Shown: positions 55,167-62,490 of the stretch, piece after piece | Layout: every line of letters begins with the position of its first letter | How positions within the stretch are numbered: position 1 is the first letter of the stretch | From: Brevundimonas vesicularis | GTDB lineage: Bacteria; Pseudomonadota; Alphaproteobacteria; Caulobacterales; Caulobacteraceae | Assembly: GCF_014204545.1 (NCBI RefSeq) | Contig: NZ_JACHLJ010000001.1 | Location: forward strand, 558,001 to 622,000 | DNA: 64,000 nt | Direction of reading: 5' to 3' | Notes under the pieces: generated by a model | What the model was told of the DNA's origin: nothing | The model's database searches: none | Seen by the model: the letters and a program-made list of their open reading frames with translations, nothing else | Program-made: the position numbers and the translations under genes

Positions 55167-55967
55167 TCAGGGGCGCAATCGGCTCTCTTGAGCTTGGCGT
55201 TGAATGGTCACCGGCATACCTGCCGGTTTGGGCTGCTGTGTTAGACCAACGCCCTTGACCCAGAGCTTCAGAGCTTCCCAATGGATCGCCGCGACTACCT
55301 TGAATGTCATCAGCGGGATCGCTGCCGTCGCGGCGGCGATGTTGCGATCTTCCAACCGTTCTCGCTTTGCCGCCATGGCGGCCGTGATCAGCACGCCCTC
55401 GGCATCTATCCCATCAATGGTCATGTCCAGGCGATCGCCAGGCGTATGGCCACGGAACTGGTAATCCATCTCCATGCCCATGAATGGCGACACATAAAGC
55501 GCCTTGGCCGCGCCCTGGCGAATGACGCCTGCGGCCTGATCTTCGATCGGGATTGGAATGACATAGGCGTGTCGGATGCCGAAGGTGCTGGTCACCTCGT
55601 ACACCATGGCGGCCAACCGTCCGTCGGGCCAATGGCAATAGTAGATGCTGATTGGGTTGAAGACGTATCCGAGGACGCGCGGCATGGTTAACAGGCGGAC
55701 AGGTCCGCCCTCCAGATCGATGCCGGCTTGAGCCATCCACGCATCTACCTGAGGACGCAGCGCGCCAGAACCGTCTCCGTAATCCTTGTCGTGGAAGGAC
55801 AAGAGATTGAACCGATTGCGCGAAAACAGGCGCAGGCGCGCGTCCACATCATCGATTTCCGACAGGTCGAGCAGAAGCCAGAAGACGCGATAGTTCAGCT
55901 TATGGATCTTGGGACGAAGGCGTCGGTGCAGGACCCGGCCGCGATAAAGGGCCGAGCTGAGTGTCAC
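55167..55967 (-). CDS. DUF1365 domain protein
   Basis: 266 residues from a GTG overlapping the FAD oxidoreductase stop (GTGA). Conserved blocks: ALYRGRVLHRRLRPKIHKLN, RVFWLLLDLSEID, LLTMPRVLGYVFNPISIYYC and FMGMEMDYQFRGHTPGD. The family often lies beside COG2907 flavoproteins and cyclopropane-synthase-like methyltransferases, and this pairing is thought to act in modifying membrane fatty acids. I recall that R. sphaeroides homologues belong to the sigma-E singlet-oxygen regulon; that should be verified. The open frame extends upstream but only as antisense overlap. Confidence 0.86.
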   Translation of the reverse strand: MTLSSALYRGRVLHRRLRPKIHKLNYRVFWLLLDLSEIDDVDARLRLFSRNRFNLLSFHDKDYGDGSGALRPQVDAWMAQAGIDLEGGPVRLLTMPRVLGYVFNPISIYYCHWPDGRLAAMVYEVTSTFGIRHAYVIPIPIEDQAAGVIRQGAAKALYVSPFMGMEMDYQFRGHTPGDRLDMTIDGIDAEGVLITAAMAAKRERLEDRNIAAATAAIPLMTFKVVAAIHWEALKLWVKGVGLTQQPKPAGMPVTIQRQAQESRLRP

Positions 55968-57301
55968 GCGGCGCGTTCCAGCTGCGCGCCCATAGGCGTC
56001 GTCAAATGAATGCGACCGCTTTCGTTGGCGACCGACCAAGGGCGCCGCACGCCGCCAAGCTGCTCCGCGACGGCAAGGCCCGATTGCAGGCCGTCCTCGT
56101 GGAAGCCCGCGCCGAAGTGGGCCCCACAGAACCAGACGCCCCCCTGCCCTTGCAGGCTCCACAACTGCTTCTGCGCCTGTATGGCGGCGGGATCGAAGAT
56201 GGGATGCTCGTAGAGTTCGCTACGCAAAATCGTGTCGGCGCGCGGCGGACGCGGTGGATTGAGCGTCACGAACAGATCGTCGCCCGGCAGACCTTGCAGT
56301 CGGTTCATCCAATAGGTCACGCAGAGGCCGTCATCTGCTCCGATGTAGTTCCAGCTCGCCCAGGCGCGACGGCGATGCGGCATCAGGCCGGCGTCGGTAT
56401 GCAGGACGGTCAGATTTCGGCTGTACCGGAAAGCGCCGAGCAGCGCCTTCTCGCGCGCCGTCGGTTCGGCCAGCATCGCCAGAGCCTGATCGGCATGCGA
56501 ACCGATCACGACTTGGTCGTAGCACTCGACGCCGCCTTGGCTGTCGTGAACGAAGACGCCCTGGTCGCTGCGCCGCACCGCCGTGACGCCGTGGTCCAGC
56601 CGAATGTCCTGGATGGCACGAGCGAGATGTTCGACATAGACGCGGCTGCCACCCTCGACGGTCCGCCAGAGGGGCCGCCCTACCAGTTTCAGCAGGCCGT
56701 GATTGCCGCAGAAACGGATGAAGGACTCGGCTGGATAGTCCATCAGCGTGTGCGCCGGCGATGACCAGATCGCGGCGGCCATGGGCAGCAGGTGATCGTC
56801 GCGGAACGCCTCGCTGAACCCTTCACGCTTTAGATAATCGCCGAGCGTCAGCGAGGAATCCGACATCCCAGCCAAGTCCTTGGGCGCGTCGCGATAGAAG
56901 CGCAGGATTTCGCTTAGCATCGACCAGAAGCGAGGACGCAGGGCGTTGCGACGCTGAGCAAACAAGCCCGGCGCGGCATATTCGAACTGTCCGTCATCCA
57001 GCGAGACAGCGAACGACATATCCGTCGCCCGTGTCGCGATCCCCAAATGCTCGAACAGGGCGATCAGATTGGGGTAGGTTGCGTCGTTAAAGCAGATGAA
57101 GCCAGTGTCGACCGCGATATCCCCGGAAGGCACGCTGGCCATCACCGTATTGGAATGCCCGCCCAGGCGGTCGCCCTTTTCGTACAGCGTCACGTCATGG
57201 CGATCGGAAAGAAGCCAAGCCGAAGACAGGGCGGCGACGCCAGATCCGACCACAGCGATCTTTTGACGTTCGGCAGAGGGCGTCGCGGACGACAGAGGCA
57301 T
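55964..57301 (-). CDS. FAD-dependent oxidoreductase (COG2907, flavin amine oxidase-like)
   Basis: 445 residues from the ATG at 57301. The N-terminal dinucleotide motif is KIAVVGSGVAALSSAWLLS, with YEKGDRLGGHSNTV shortly after and DTGFICFNDATYPNL as a family mark. The C-terminal flavin contact is GVWFCGAHFGAGFHEDGLQS. It likely acts on acyl chains, given its constant partner DUF1365 and links to cyclopropane or furan fatty acid genes. It is divergent from the ECF sigma gene; a candidate ECF-type promoter lies at 57348-57377. Confidence 0.86.
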   Translation of the reverse strand: MPLSSATPSAERQKIAVVGSGVAALSSAWLLSDRHDVTLYEKGDRLGGHSNTVMASVPSGDIAVDTGFICFNDATYPNLIALFEHLGIATRATDMSFAVSLDDGQFEYAAPGLFAQRRNALRPRFWSMLSEILRFYRDAPKDLAGMSDSSLTLGDYLKREGFSEAFRDDHLLPMAAAIWSSPAHTLMDYPAESFIRFCGNHGLLKLVGRPLWRTVEGGSRVYVEHLARAIQDIRLDHGVTAVRRSDQGVFVHDSQGGVECYDQVVIGSHADQALAMLAEPTAREKALLGAFRYSRNLTVLHTDAGLMPHRRRAWASWNYIGADDGLCVTYWMNRLQGLPGDDLFVTLNPPRPPRADTILRSELYEHPIFDPAAIQAQKQLWSLQGQGGVWFCGAHFGAGFHEDGLQSGLAVAEQLGGVRRPWSVANESGRIHLTTPMGAQLERAA

Positions 57302-57347
57302 GAAAACTCCGAAAGATACGCCGCAGCGCAATCGCTGGGGCATGAAC

Positions 57348-57377
57348 GGATTACGGGTCGCCGTCATGTTCGGATCG
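57348..57377 (-). promoter_or_regulatory. Candidate ECF (sigma-E/ChrR type) promoter for the FAD oxidoreductase-DUF1365 operon
   Basis: On the minus strand, CGATCC (57377-57372), 18 bases, then TAATCC (57353-57348). R. sphaeroides sigma-E promoters read about TGATCC-N18-TAA, so this differs at one -35 position. It lies about 47 bp before the ATG. The match is by eye. Confidence 0.45.
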
Positions 57378-57381
57378 CGAT

Positions 57382-57411
57382 TGATCCAGACATTTCCGCT
57401 GAGCGTATTAG
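57382..57411 (+). promoter_or_regulatory. Candidate ECF (sigma-E/ChrR type) autoregulatory promoter for sigma-chrR
   Basis: TGATCC at 57382-57387 is a perfect -35 for the R. sphaeroides sigma-E class, followed after 18 bases by TATTAG at 57406-57411, a weaker -10. It is back to back with the minus-strand candidate, only four bases separating the two -35 elements. A single sigma factor could drive both operons. Confidence 0.5.
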
Positions 57412-57467
57412 TGTTCATGCATGCCGAGCCGTTATCCTTCGCATCAACGCCATGTCGGTCAAACCGC

Positions 57468-58046
57468 ATGAAGGCGCTCGACAGCTTGCCTGATCCGTTG
57501 CTGCACGATCGTCTGATCGAACAGATCGCTCTGAGGCGTGATCGCGACGCTTTCGCTGCACTCTTCGCCTACTTTGCTCCGCGGCTGAAGGCCTGGCTGA
57601 TCAAGTCGGGCGCGACGCCCGGCGCGGCCGAGGACTTTGCGCAGGACGCCATGCTGACCGTGTGGCGCAAGGCCGACTTGTTTGATTCGTCCAAGGCGCG
57701 CGCCGCCACGTGGATTTTCACCATCGCTCGCAATCGTCGCCTGGATATGCTGCGCCGTGACGCGCGTCCCTTGCCGACGCCGGAGATCGAGCTGGCGGGG
57801 GACGACGTCCGCCGGCCGGATGAACTGCTGTCGATGTCGCAAGACGCGGACCGCGTGCGCGACGCCCTGGCGCGGCTCAGCGCCGACCATGTCGAGGTCC
57901 TGCGTTTGGCCTTCTTCATGGACAACTCTCATTCCGAGATCGCCAAACATCTCGGCCTGCCGCTCGGCACCGTCAAATCCCGTATTCGTAACGCCATGAC
58001 CAAGCTCCGTTTGATACTCGCGCCGTCCGAGGAGGCTGCGCGATGA
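57468..58046 (+). CDS. sigE: ECF RNA polymerase sigma factor (ECF11-like, ChrR-controlled)
   Basis: 192 residues from the ATG at 57468; the frame runs further upstream but without conserved sequence. Region 2: RDAFAALFAYFAPRLKAWLI, EDFAQDAMLTVWRKADLFD and TWIFTIARNRRLDMLRRD. Region 4: RLSADHVEVLRLAFFMDNSH and HLGLPLGTVKSRIRNAMTKL. The sequence and its ChrR neighbour (ATGA overlap) match the sigma-E/ChrR pair that answers singlet oxygen and organic peroxides in alphaproteobacteria. Likely targets in this window are its own operon, the divergent flavoprotein operon and perhaps phrB-cfa-sseA. Confidence 0.9.
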   Translation: MKALDSLPDPLLHDRLIEQIALRRDRDAFAALFAYFAPRLKAWLIKSGATPGAAEDFAQDAMLTVWRKADLFDSSKARAATWIFTIARNRRLDMLRRDARPLPTPEIELAGDDVRRPDELLSMSQDADRVRDALARLSADHVEVLRLAFFMDNSHSEIAKHLGLPLGTVKSRIRNAMTKLRLILAPSEEAAR

Positions 58047-58681
58047 CACCTCAGCGCAATCCTTCCGAAGAGCGTTTGCTGGCCTATGCGGCCGGCACGC
58101 TCAGCCCTCCCGAGGCTGTGGTGATGGCGGCGCATCTGGCGATGCGCCCGACTAATGACGCCTGGGTGCGCGACCTGCAGTCCGTAGGCGGCGAATTCCT
58201 GGACGAGACTCACCCCTCCCCCCTGTCGAATGACGCGCTCGCCTTGGCGATGGCGCGGATCGAGACGGATACTGGCAAAGCCAATCACAGCGCGCCTTTG
58301 AACGACATGCCCGAGCTGCCCGAGCCGCTGCGACGCTATGCTCTGGGCCCATGGCGCTGGGTCGGGCCCGGGATGCGTGTGCGCGACGTCCATGCACCGC
58401 GGGATGGTGATTGTCGCGTCATTCTTCTGAAGATCGAGTCGGGTCGAGAGACGCCGAAACATACGCATGGCGGCGTCGAGCTGACCTGCGTCATCTCCGG
58501 CGCCTATGCGACCGAAACCGAGCGGTTCGATGTGGGGGACTTTGAAGAGGCGGATCCGGAGGTGCTGCACCAACCCCGTGTCGTGTCGGACGAGCCGTGC
58601 CTGTGCGTCGTCGCGCTTGACGGTCAGATTCAGCTGGATGGATGGGTTGGCAAGCTGATCCAACCCTTCGTTCGCCTGTGA
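58043..58681 (+). CDS. chrR: ChrR-type anti-sigma factor with cupin domain; three anti-sigma-domain zinc ligands missing
   Basis: 212 residues. The anti-sigma domain is recognisable by ERLLAYAAGTLSPPEAVVMA at about residues 10-29. In R. sphaeroides ChrR, zinc there is bound by His6, His31, Cys35 and Cys38. Here these positions are Asn6, His31, Arg35 and Asn38 (AHLAMRPTN), so only one ligand remains. The C-terminal cupin keeps its ligands, H-T-H-x3-E in PKHTHGGVELT and His in EVLHQPRV, plus CLC as in the model protein. The gene overlaps sigma upstream and a DUF1295 gene downstream (GTGA). Confidence 0.85.
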   Translation: MTPQRNPSEERLLAYAAGTLSPPEAVVMAAHLAMRPTNDAWVRDLQSVGGEFLDETHPSPLSNDALALAMARIETDTGKANHSAPLNDMPELPEPLRRYALGPWRWVGPGMRVRDVHAPRDGDCRVILLKIESGRETPKHTHGGVELTCVISGAYATETERFDVGDFEEADPEVLHQPRVVSDEPCLCVVALDGQIQLDGWVGKLIQPFVRL

Positions 58682-59484
58682 TTGCTCTTGCGACCATTTG
58701 GGGTGTCGCTGCCCTCTTTCTCGTTGTCGTCATGTCTACGGCCTGGCTGGTTCAGAAACGAACCGGCCAGGGCGGTTGGGCGGACGCCTTCTGGTCGCTT
58801 GGACTGGGTGCAGCCGGCGTCGGCGTCGCGCTGTTCCCGATCGATGGCGCCGCTCCTTCATTGCGCCAGTATCTTGCAGCGCTTCTGATTGGCCTTTGGG
58901 GCTTGCGACTGGGGTCCCACATCGCCGTTCGCGCCGCCCAAGAGGAGCGCGAGGACGCTCGCTACGCGCGTCTGCGAGAGGACTGGGGCGCCGGTTTTCA
59001 GGCCAAGATGTTCGGCTTCCTGATGCTGCAAGCCGGAGCCGCCGCCTTCCTGGCGCTCAGCGTGATGGCGGCGGCGCGCAACCCGGCGCCGGGCCTGACG
59101 CTTCAGGACGCCGTAGCAACGCTGATCTTTGTCGGAGCCCTGGTGGGAGAAGCCGTTTCCGATCGCCAGTTGGCGGCCTTCAAACGCAACTCGGCCAACA
59201 AGGGTGGAATCTGCGATGTTGGTCTGTGGGCCTGGTCACGCCACCCGAACTACTTCTTCGAATGGGTGAGTTGGTGCGCCTGGCCTGTGTTCGCGATCAA
59301 TCTGAGCGGCGAATGGCCTTGGGGTTGGCTGGCGCTGACGGGGCCAGCCTATATGTACTGGCTTTTGACCCAGGTGTCCGGCGTGCCCTTGCTGGAAGAG
59401 CATATGCGCCAATCAAGACCCAAGGCGTTCGAGGCCTATGCCGCCCGCACCAGCGCCTTCTTCCCTCGCCCGCCCCGGCGATGA
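58678..59484 (+). CDS. DUF1295 membrane protein (steroid 5-alpha-reductase-like/isoprenylcysteine methyltransferase fold)
   Basis: 268 residues from a GTG overlapping the chrR stop. Six or so membrane helices; DAFWSLGLGAAGVGVALF early, then RNSANKGGICDVGLWAWSRH and PNYFFEWVSWCAWPVFAI, which is the NADPH-binding signature of the 3-oxo-5-alpha-steroid 4-dehydrogenase family. EEHMRQSRPKAFEAYAART closes it. Likely reduces a double bond in a lipid. Being co-transcribed with sigma-chrR, it probably belongs to the same stress-induced lipid-modifying set. Confidence 0.83.
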   Translation: MIALATIWGVAALFLVVVMSTAWLVQKRTGQGGWADAFWSLGLGAAGVGVALFPIDGAAPSLRQYLAALLIGLWGLRLGSHIAVRAAQEEREDARYARLREDWGAGFQAKMFGFLMLQAGAAAFLALSVMAAARNPAPGLTLQDAVATLIFVGALVGEAVSDRQLAAFKRNSANKGGICDVGLWAWSRHPNYFFEWVSWCAWPVFAINLSGEWPWGWLALTGPAYMYWLLTQVSGVPLLEEHMRQSRPKAFEAYAARTSAFFPRPPRR

Positions 59485-59491
59485 GGCGATT

Positions 59492-60448
59492 TTAGTCTTT
59501 CTGAGCTGATCCCAGATGCGTCTCGCCGCGTTCGCGGGCCATCTCCATCTGCCTGTGACGCTCGGCATATCGCTGCCGTTGGATTTCATCACGGGCGTCG
59601 TGACAGCGCTCGCAGCACACGCCTTCGACATAGTGCGGCGAAGCCCGACCGGCCTCGTCAACTGGCAGACGACATCCCCGGCACAAGGAGTGGGGGCCTT
59701 GGCTCAGGCCGTGCCCGACCGAGACGCGTTCGTCAAAGACGAAACACTCACCGCGCCATAGGCTGTGATTCTCATCCACCGTCTCAAGATAGCGAAGAAT
59801 GCCGCCTTCCAGATGGTGGACGTTCTGCACACCTTCGGCTTTCAGGAAGGCGGTCGATTTCTCACAGCGAATGCCGCCGGTGCAGTACATGGCCACGCGC
59901 TTGGCGCCGGTCTGCTCAAGCAGGGCGCGACCTTCGCTCCGGAACCAGTCGGGAAAATCGCGAAAGCTGCGGGTATTGGGTTGGACTGCCCGTTCAAACG
60001 CGCCGATCTCGCCCTCATAGTCGTTGCGCGTATCGATCACCAAGGTCTCGGGATCGGTGATCAAGGCGTTCCAGTCCGTGGCCGCAACGTAGACGCCCGC
60101 CTGGTTCGCAGGGTCCAGATCCGGTTGTCCCATGGTGACAATCTCGCGTTTGACGCGCACCTTCATCCGGTGAAACGGCAGGGCGTTTGTCCAGGCGTAT
60201 TTGAGTTCGAGCGTCTCGAAGCCTGGCATGGCGTGGATCGCGGACAGCACCGCTGCAATGGCTGTTTCCGATCCTGCGATGGTGCCGTTCAGACCCTCCG
60301 GCGCGACGAGCAGCGTCCCCCTCACCTGCCCAGCATCACAGACAGCCTGAAGCGTCTTGCGTACGGATTCGGGGTCGGCCACCGGCGCGAACCGGTAGAG
60401 TGCGGCGACACGGACGGCATGATCGGACGAGGTCTGATGGTCGGTCAT
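59492..60448 (-). CDS. trhO: tRNA uridine(34) hydroxylase TrhO (rhodanese domain)
   Basis: Oxygen-dependent hydroxylation of U34 to ho5U, a step toward cmo5U/mo5U in wobble positions. 318 residues. An N-terminal acylphosphatase-like domain (LLVAPEGLNGTIAGSE) is followed by a rhodanese domain with VIDTRNDYEGEIGAF and the active loop MYCTGGIRCEKSTAFLK. C-terminal Cys pairs (SLCRGCRLP and CCERCHD) suggest a zinc site. Convergent with the DUF1295 gene (7 bp). Confidence 0.92.
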   Translation of the reverse strand: MTDHQTSSDHAVRVAALYRFAPVADPESVRKTLQAVCDAGQVRGTLLVAPEGLNGTIAGSETAIAAVLSAIHAMPGFETLELKYAWTNALPFHRMKVRVKREIVTMGQPDLDPANQAGVYVAATDWNALITDPETLVIDTRNDYEGEIGAFERAVQPNTRSFRDFPDWFRSEGRALLEQTGAKRVAMYCTGGIRCEKSTAFLKAEGVQNVHHLEGGILRYLETVDENHSLWRGECFVFDERVSVGHGLSQGPHSLCRGCRLPVDEAGRASPHYVEGVCCERCHDARDEIQRQRYAERHRQMEMARERGETHLGSAQKD

Positions 60449-60475
60449 GGATCAGCCCCTCGAAGGCGCCGGAGA

Positions 60476-60552
60476 TGGCGCGCCCAGCAGGACTCGAACC
60501 TGCAACATCCCGCTTAGAAGGCGGGTGCTCTATCCGGTTGAGCTATGGGCGC
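60476..60552 (-). tRNA. tRNA-Arg (anticodon UCU)
   Basis: 77 nt including an encoded CCA. The acceptor stem pairs GCGCCCA with TGGGCGC, followed by discriminator G. D arm GCTC...GAGC, anticodon stem CCCGC/GCGGG with loop CTTCTAA (anticodon TCT), and T arm GCAGG-TTCGAGT-CCTGC are all intact. It reads AGA, and AGG by wobble, rare codons in a high-G+C genome. Confidence 0.95.
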
Positions 60553-60571
60553 TCTGGCAAGACGTCAGGCG

Positions 60572-60877
60572 TCAGTGCGTCCAGGACTGCTTGCGGTTGG
60601 TGGCGAAATTGTCGGCATAGGCCTTGATGATCACCGGCGGATCGTTCGGCTCGTGCAAGCGGAAGGCGATGCCGTGACGCTCGGCGTATTCGATCGCCTC
60701 TTCCTTCGATTCGAAGCTCAGCCGAACCTGGCCGTTCATGTCGGTGGAACTGGTCCAGCCCATCAGCGGATCGATGGTGCGCGCCGACGCCGGTTCGAAT
60801 TCCAGCCGCCAGTCACGGCTCTTGGCCTTGCCCGACTGCATCGCAGTTTTGGCCGGGCGGTAGATGCGAGCCAACAT
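60572..60877 (-). CDS. NADH dehydrogenase (complex I) accessory subunit, NDUFS4-like
   Basis: 101 residues from MLARIYRPAKTAMQSGKAKS, the ETC_C1_NDUFS4 domain. WRLEFEPASARTIDPLMGWT and VRLSFESKEEAIEYAERHGI are the conserved blocks. It corresponds to the 18-kDa accessory subunit of mitochondrial complex I, found in alphaproteobacteria and often encoded away from the nuo operon, as here. It lies between two tRNA genes. A 19-residue extension upstream lacks support. Confidence 0.92.
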   Translation of the reverse strand: MLARIYRPAKTAMQSGKAKSRDWRLEFEPASARTIDPLMGWTSSTDMNGQVRLSFESKEEAIEYAERHGIAFRLHEPNDPPVIIKAYADNFATNRKQSWTH

Positions 60878-60954
60878 GGCGAAATCCTCAGTGACGGCGG
60901 GGTCTGTGACCCTGCCATAACGCGCGCTGGACATATGATCCAGCGGCCTTCCGT

Positions 60955-61031
<77 letters not shown>

Positions 61032-61076
61032 GACCGAACGGAGCGCTCTATTGGCACTTCGCGACGCGATCCGCAA

Positions 61077-61556
61077 TCAAGGCTTGAAATAAGGATGTAA
61101 AACTTTGTCGCCGGGCTTGGCGTTGATTTCGGCTGCCCGCCCTGCCCGCAGTTCAAGGACGCCGTTGGCGGCGCCATTGGAAGGGATCGGCGCCTCGGAG
61201 AAGGGCGTGGCGTGCGAAGCGATGGAGACGATCCGACCCTGCGGATCGATATACAAAATGTCCAGCGAACTGGGCGTGTTGCGCATCCAGAAGCTTTGCT
61301 CGCGCGGCGCTTCGCCCGGCCACTGGAACAGCATGCCGCGGTCGGCCTCGAGCGGCGGACGGAACATCAGCCCCCGTTGACGTTCGGGCTCTTCGTCGGC
61401 GATTTCGACCCAGAACTGATGCTCGCCCGACGTGGTCACGACGGCCAGCTTCTGAAGCGGCTCGCCATTGGGACCGACCGGCGCCTTGGCCGCGCATCCA
61501 GCGAGAGCGAGCATAACCAGGCCCGCCATTGCAAAACGTCTCGTCGCCTTGATCAT
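61077..61556 (-). CDS. DUF192 family lipoprotein
   Basis: 159 residues. Signal [20 protein letters not shown] with a lipobox Cys at residue 21. The DUF192 domain follows: [40 protein letters not shown], and a C-terminal [18 protein letters not shown]. The family is a small beta-barrel of unknown function, often exported. It sits 21 bp downstream of the cold-shock gene and is probably in one transcript with it, ahead of tRNA-Pro. Confidence 0.87.
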   Translation of the reverse strand: MIKATRRFAMAGLVMLALAGCAAKAPVGPNGEPLQKLAVVTTSGEHQFWVEIADEEPERQRGLMFRPPLEADRGMLFQWPGEAPREQSFWMRNTPSSLDILYIDPQGRIVSIASHATPFSEAPIPSNGAANGVLELRAGRAAEINAKPGDKVLHPYFKP

Positions 61557-61577
61557 ACGCCTCTCCTGGGCGCTCGA

Positions 61578-62117
<540 letters not shown>

Positions 62118-62336
62118 TTAAAAACCCCCGCCCGCGCCTCCAGCGGACTCGTTTTATATTTAACACCGTTCCGCGAAATTTTGAAAAGCGGAAAATGCGC
62201 GTCAATGCAGAAGCTTGCGTTTGGGGAGTGCAGACGCGCGTCGTAGGCGCCGGCGAATTACCGCAAGTTTCGTCCACAATCCGGGTTAGGCTGTTTTTAG
62301 GGAGCCTCGTAGGGCTCAACCATAGTCCTGCCCGCG
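62118..62336. promoter_or_regulatory. Leader/promoter region of the double cold-shock gene, with an inverted repeat
   Basis: 219 bp between the cold-shock gene start and tRNA-Glu, with no gene. TTCCGC (62169-62174) and GCGGAA (62188-62193) form a 6-bp inverted repeat around an A/T-rich loop about 50 bp upstream of the GTG start. It could be part of a structured cold-shock leader or a protein site; the evidence is only the symmetry and the A/T content. Confidence 0.35.
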
Positions 62337-62411
62337 TGGCAGTCCCTAGGGGAGTCGAACCCCTCTTTTCAGGTTGAAAACCTGACGTCCTAACCGATAG
62401 ACGAAGGGACC
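62337..62411 (-). tRNA. tRNA-Glu (anticodon UUC)
   Basis: 75 nt including an encoded CCA. Acceptor GGTCCCT pairs with AGGGACT, giving a G1-U72 wobble at the end; discriminator G. Anticodon stem TCAGG/CCTGA with loop TTTTCAA (anticodon TTC). T arm GGGG-TTCGACT-CCCC is intact. All other features fit tRNA-Glu. Confidence 0.94.
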
Positions 62412-62490
62412 GCTGCGCGGGAGAGCCGGCGATATAGCCGCGCCCTCGGAGCGGTGCAAGCGTGGATTTTCAGTTTTTTTGGAGCCGCCG

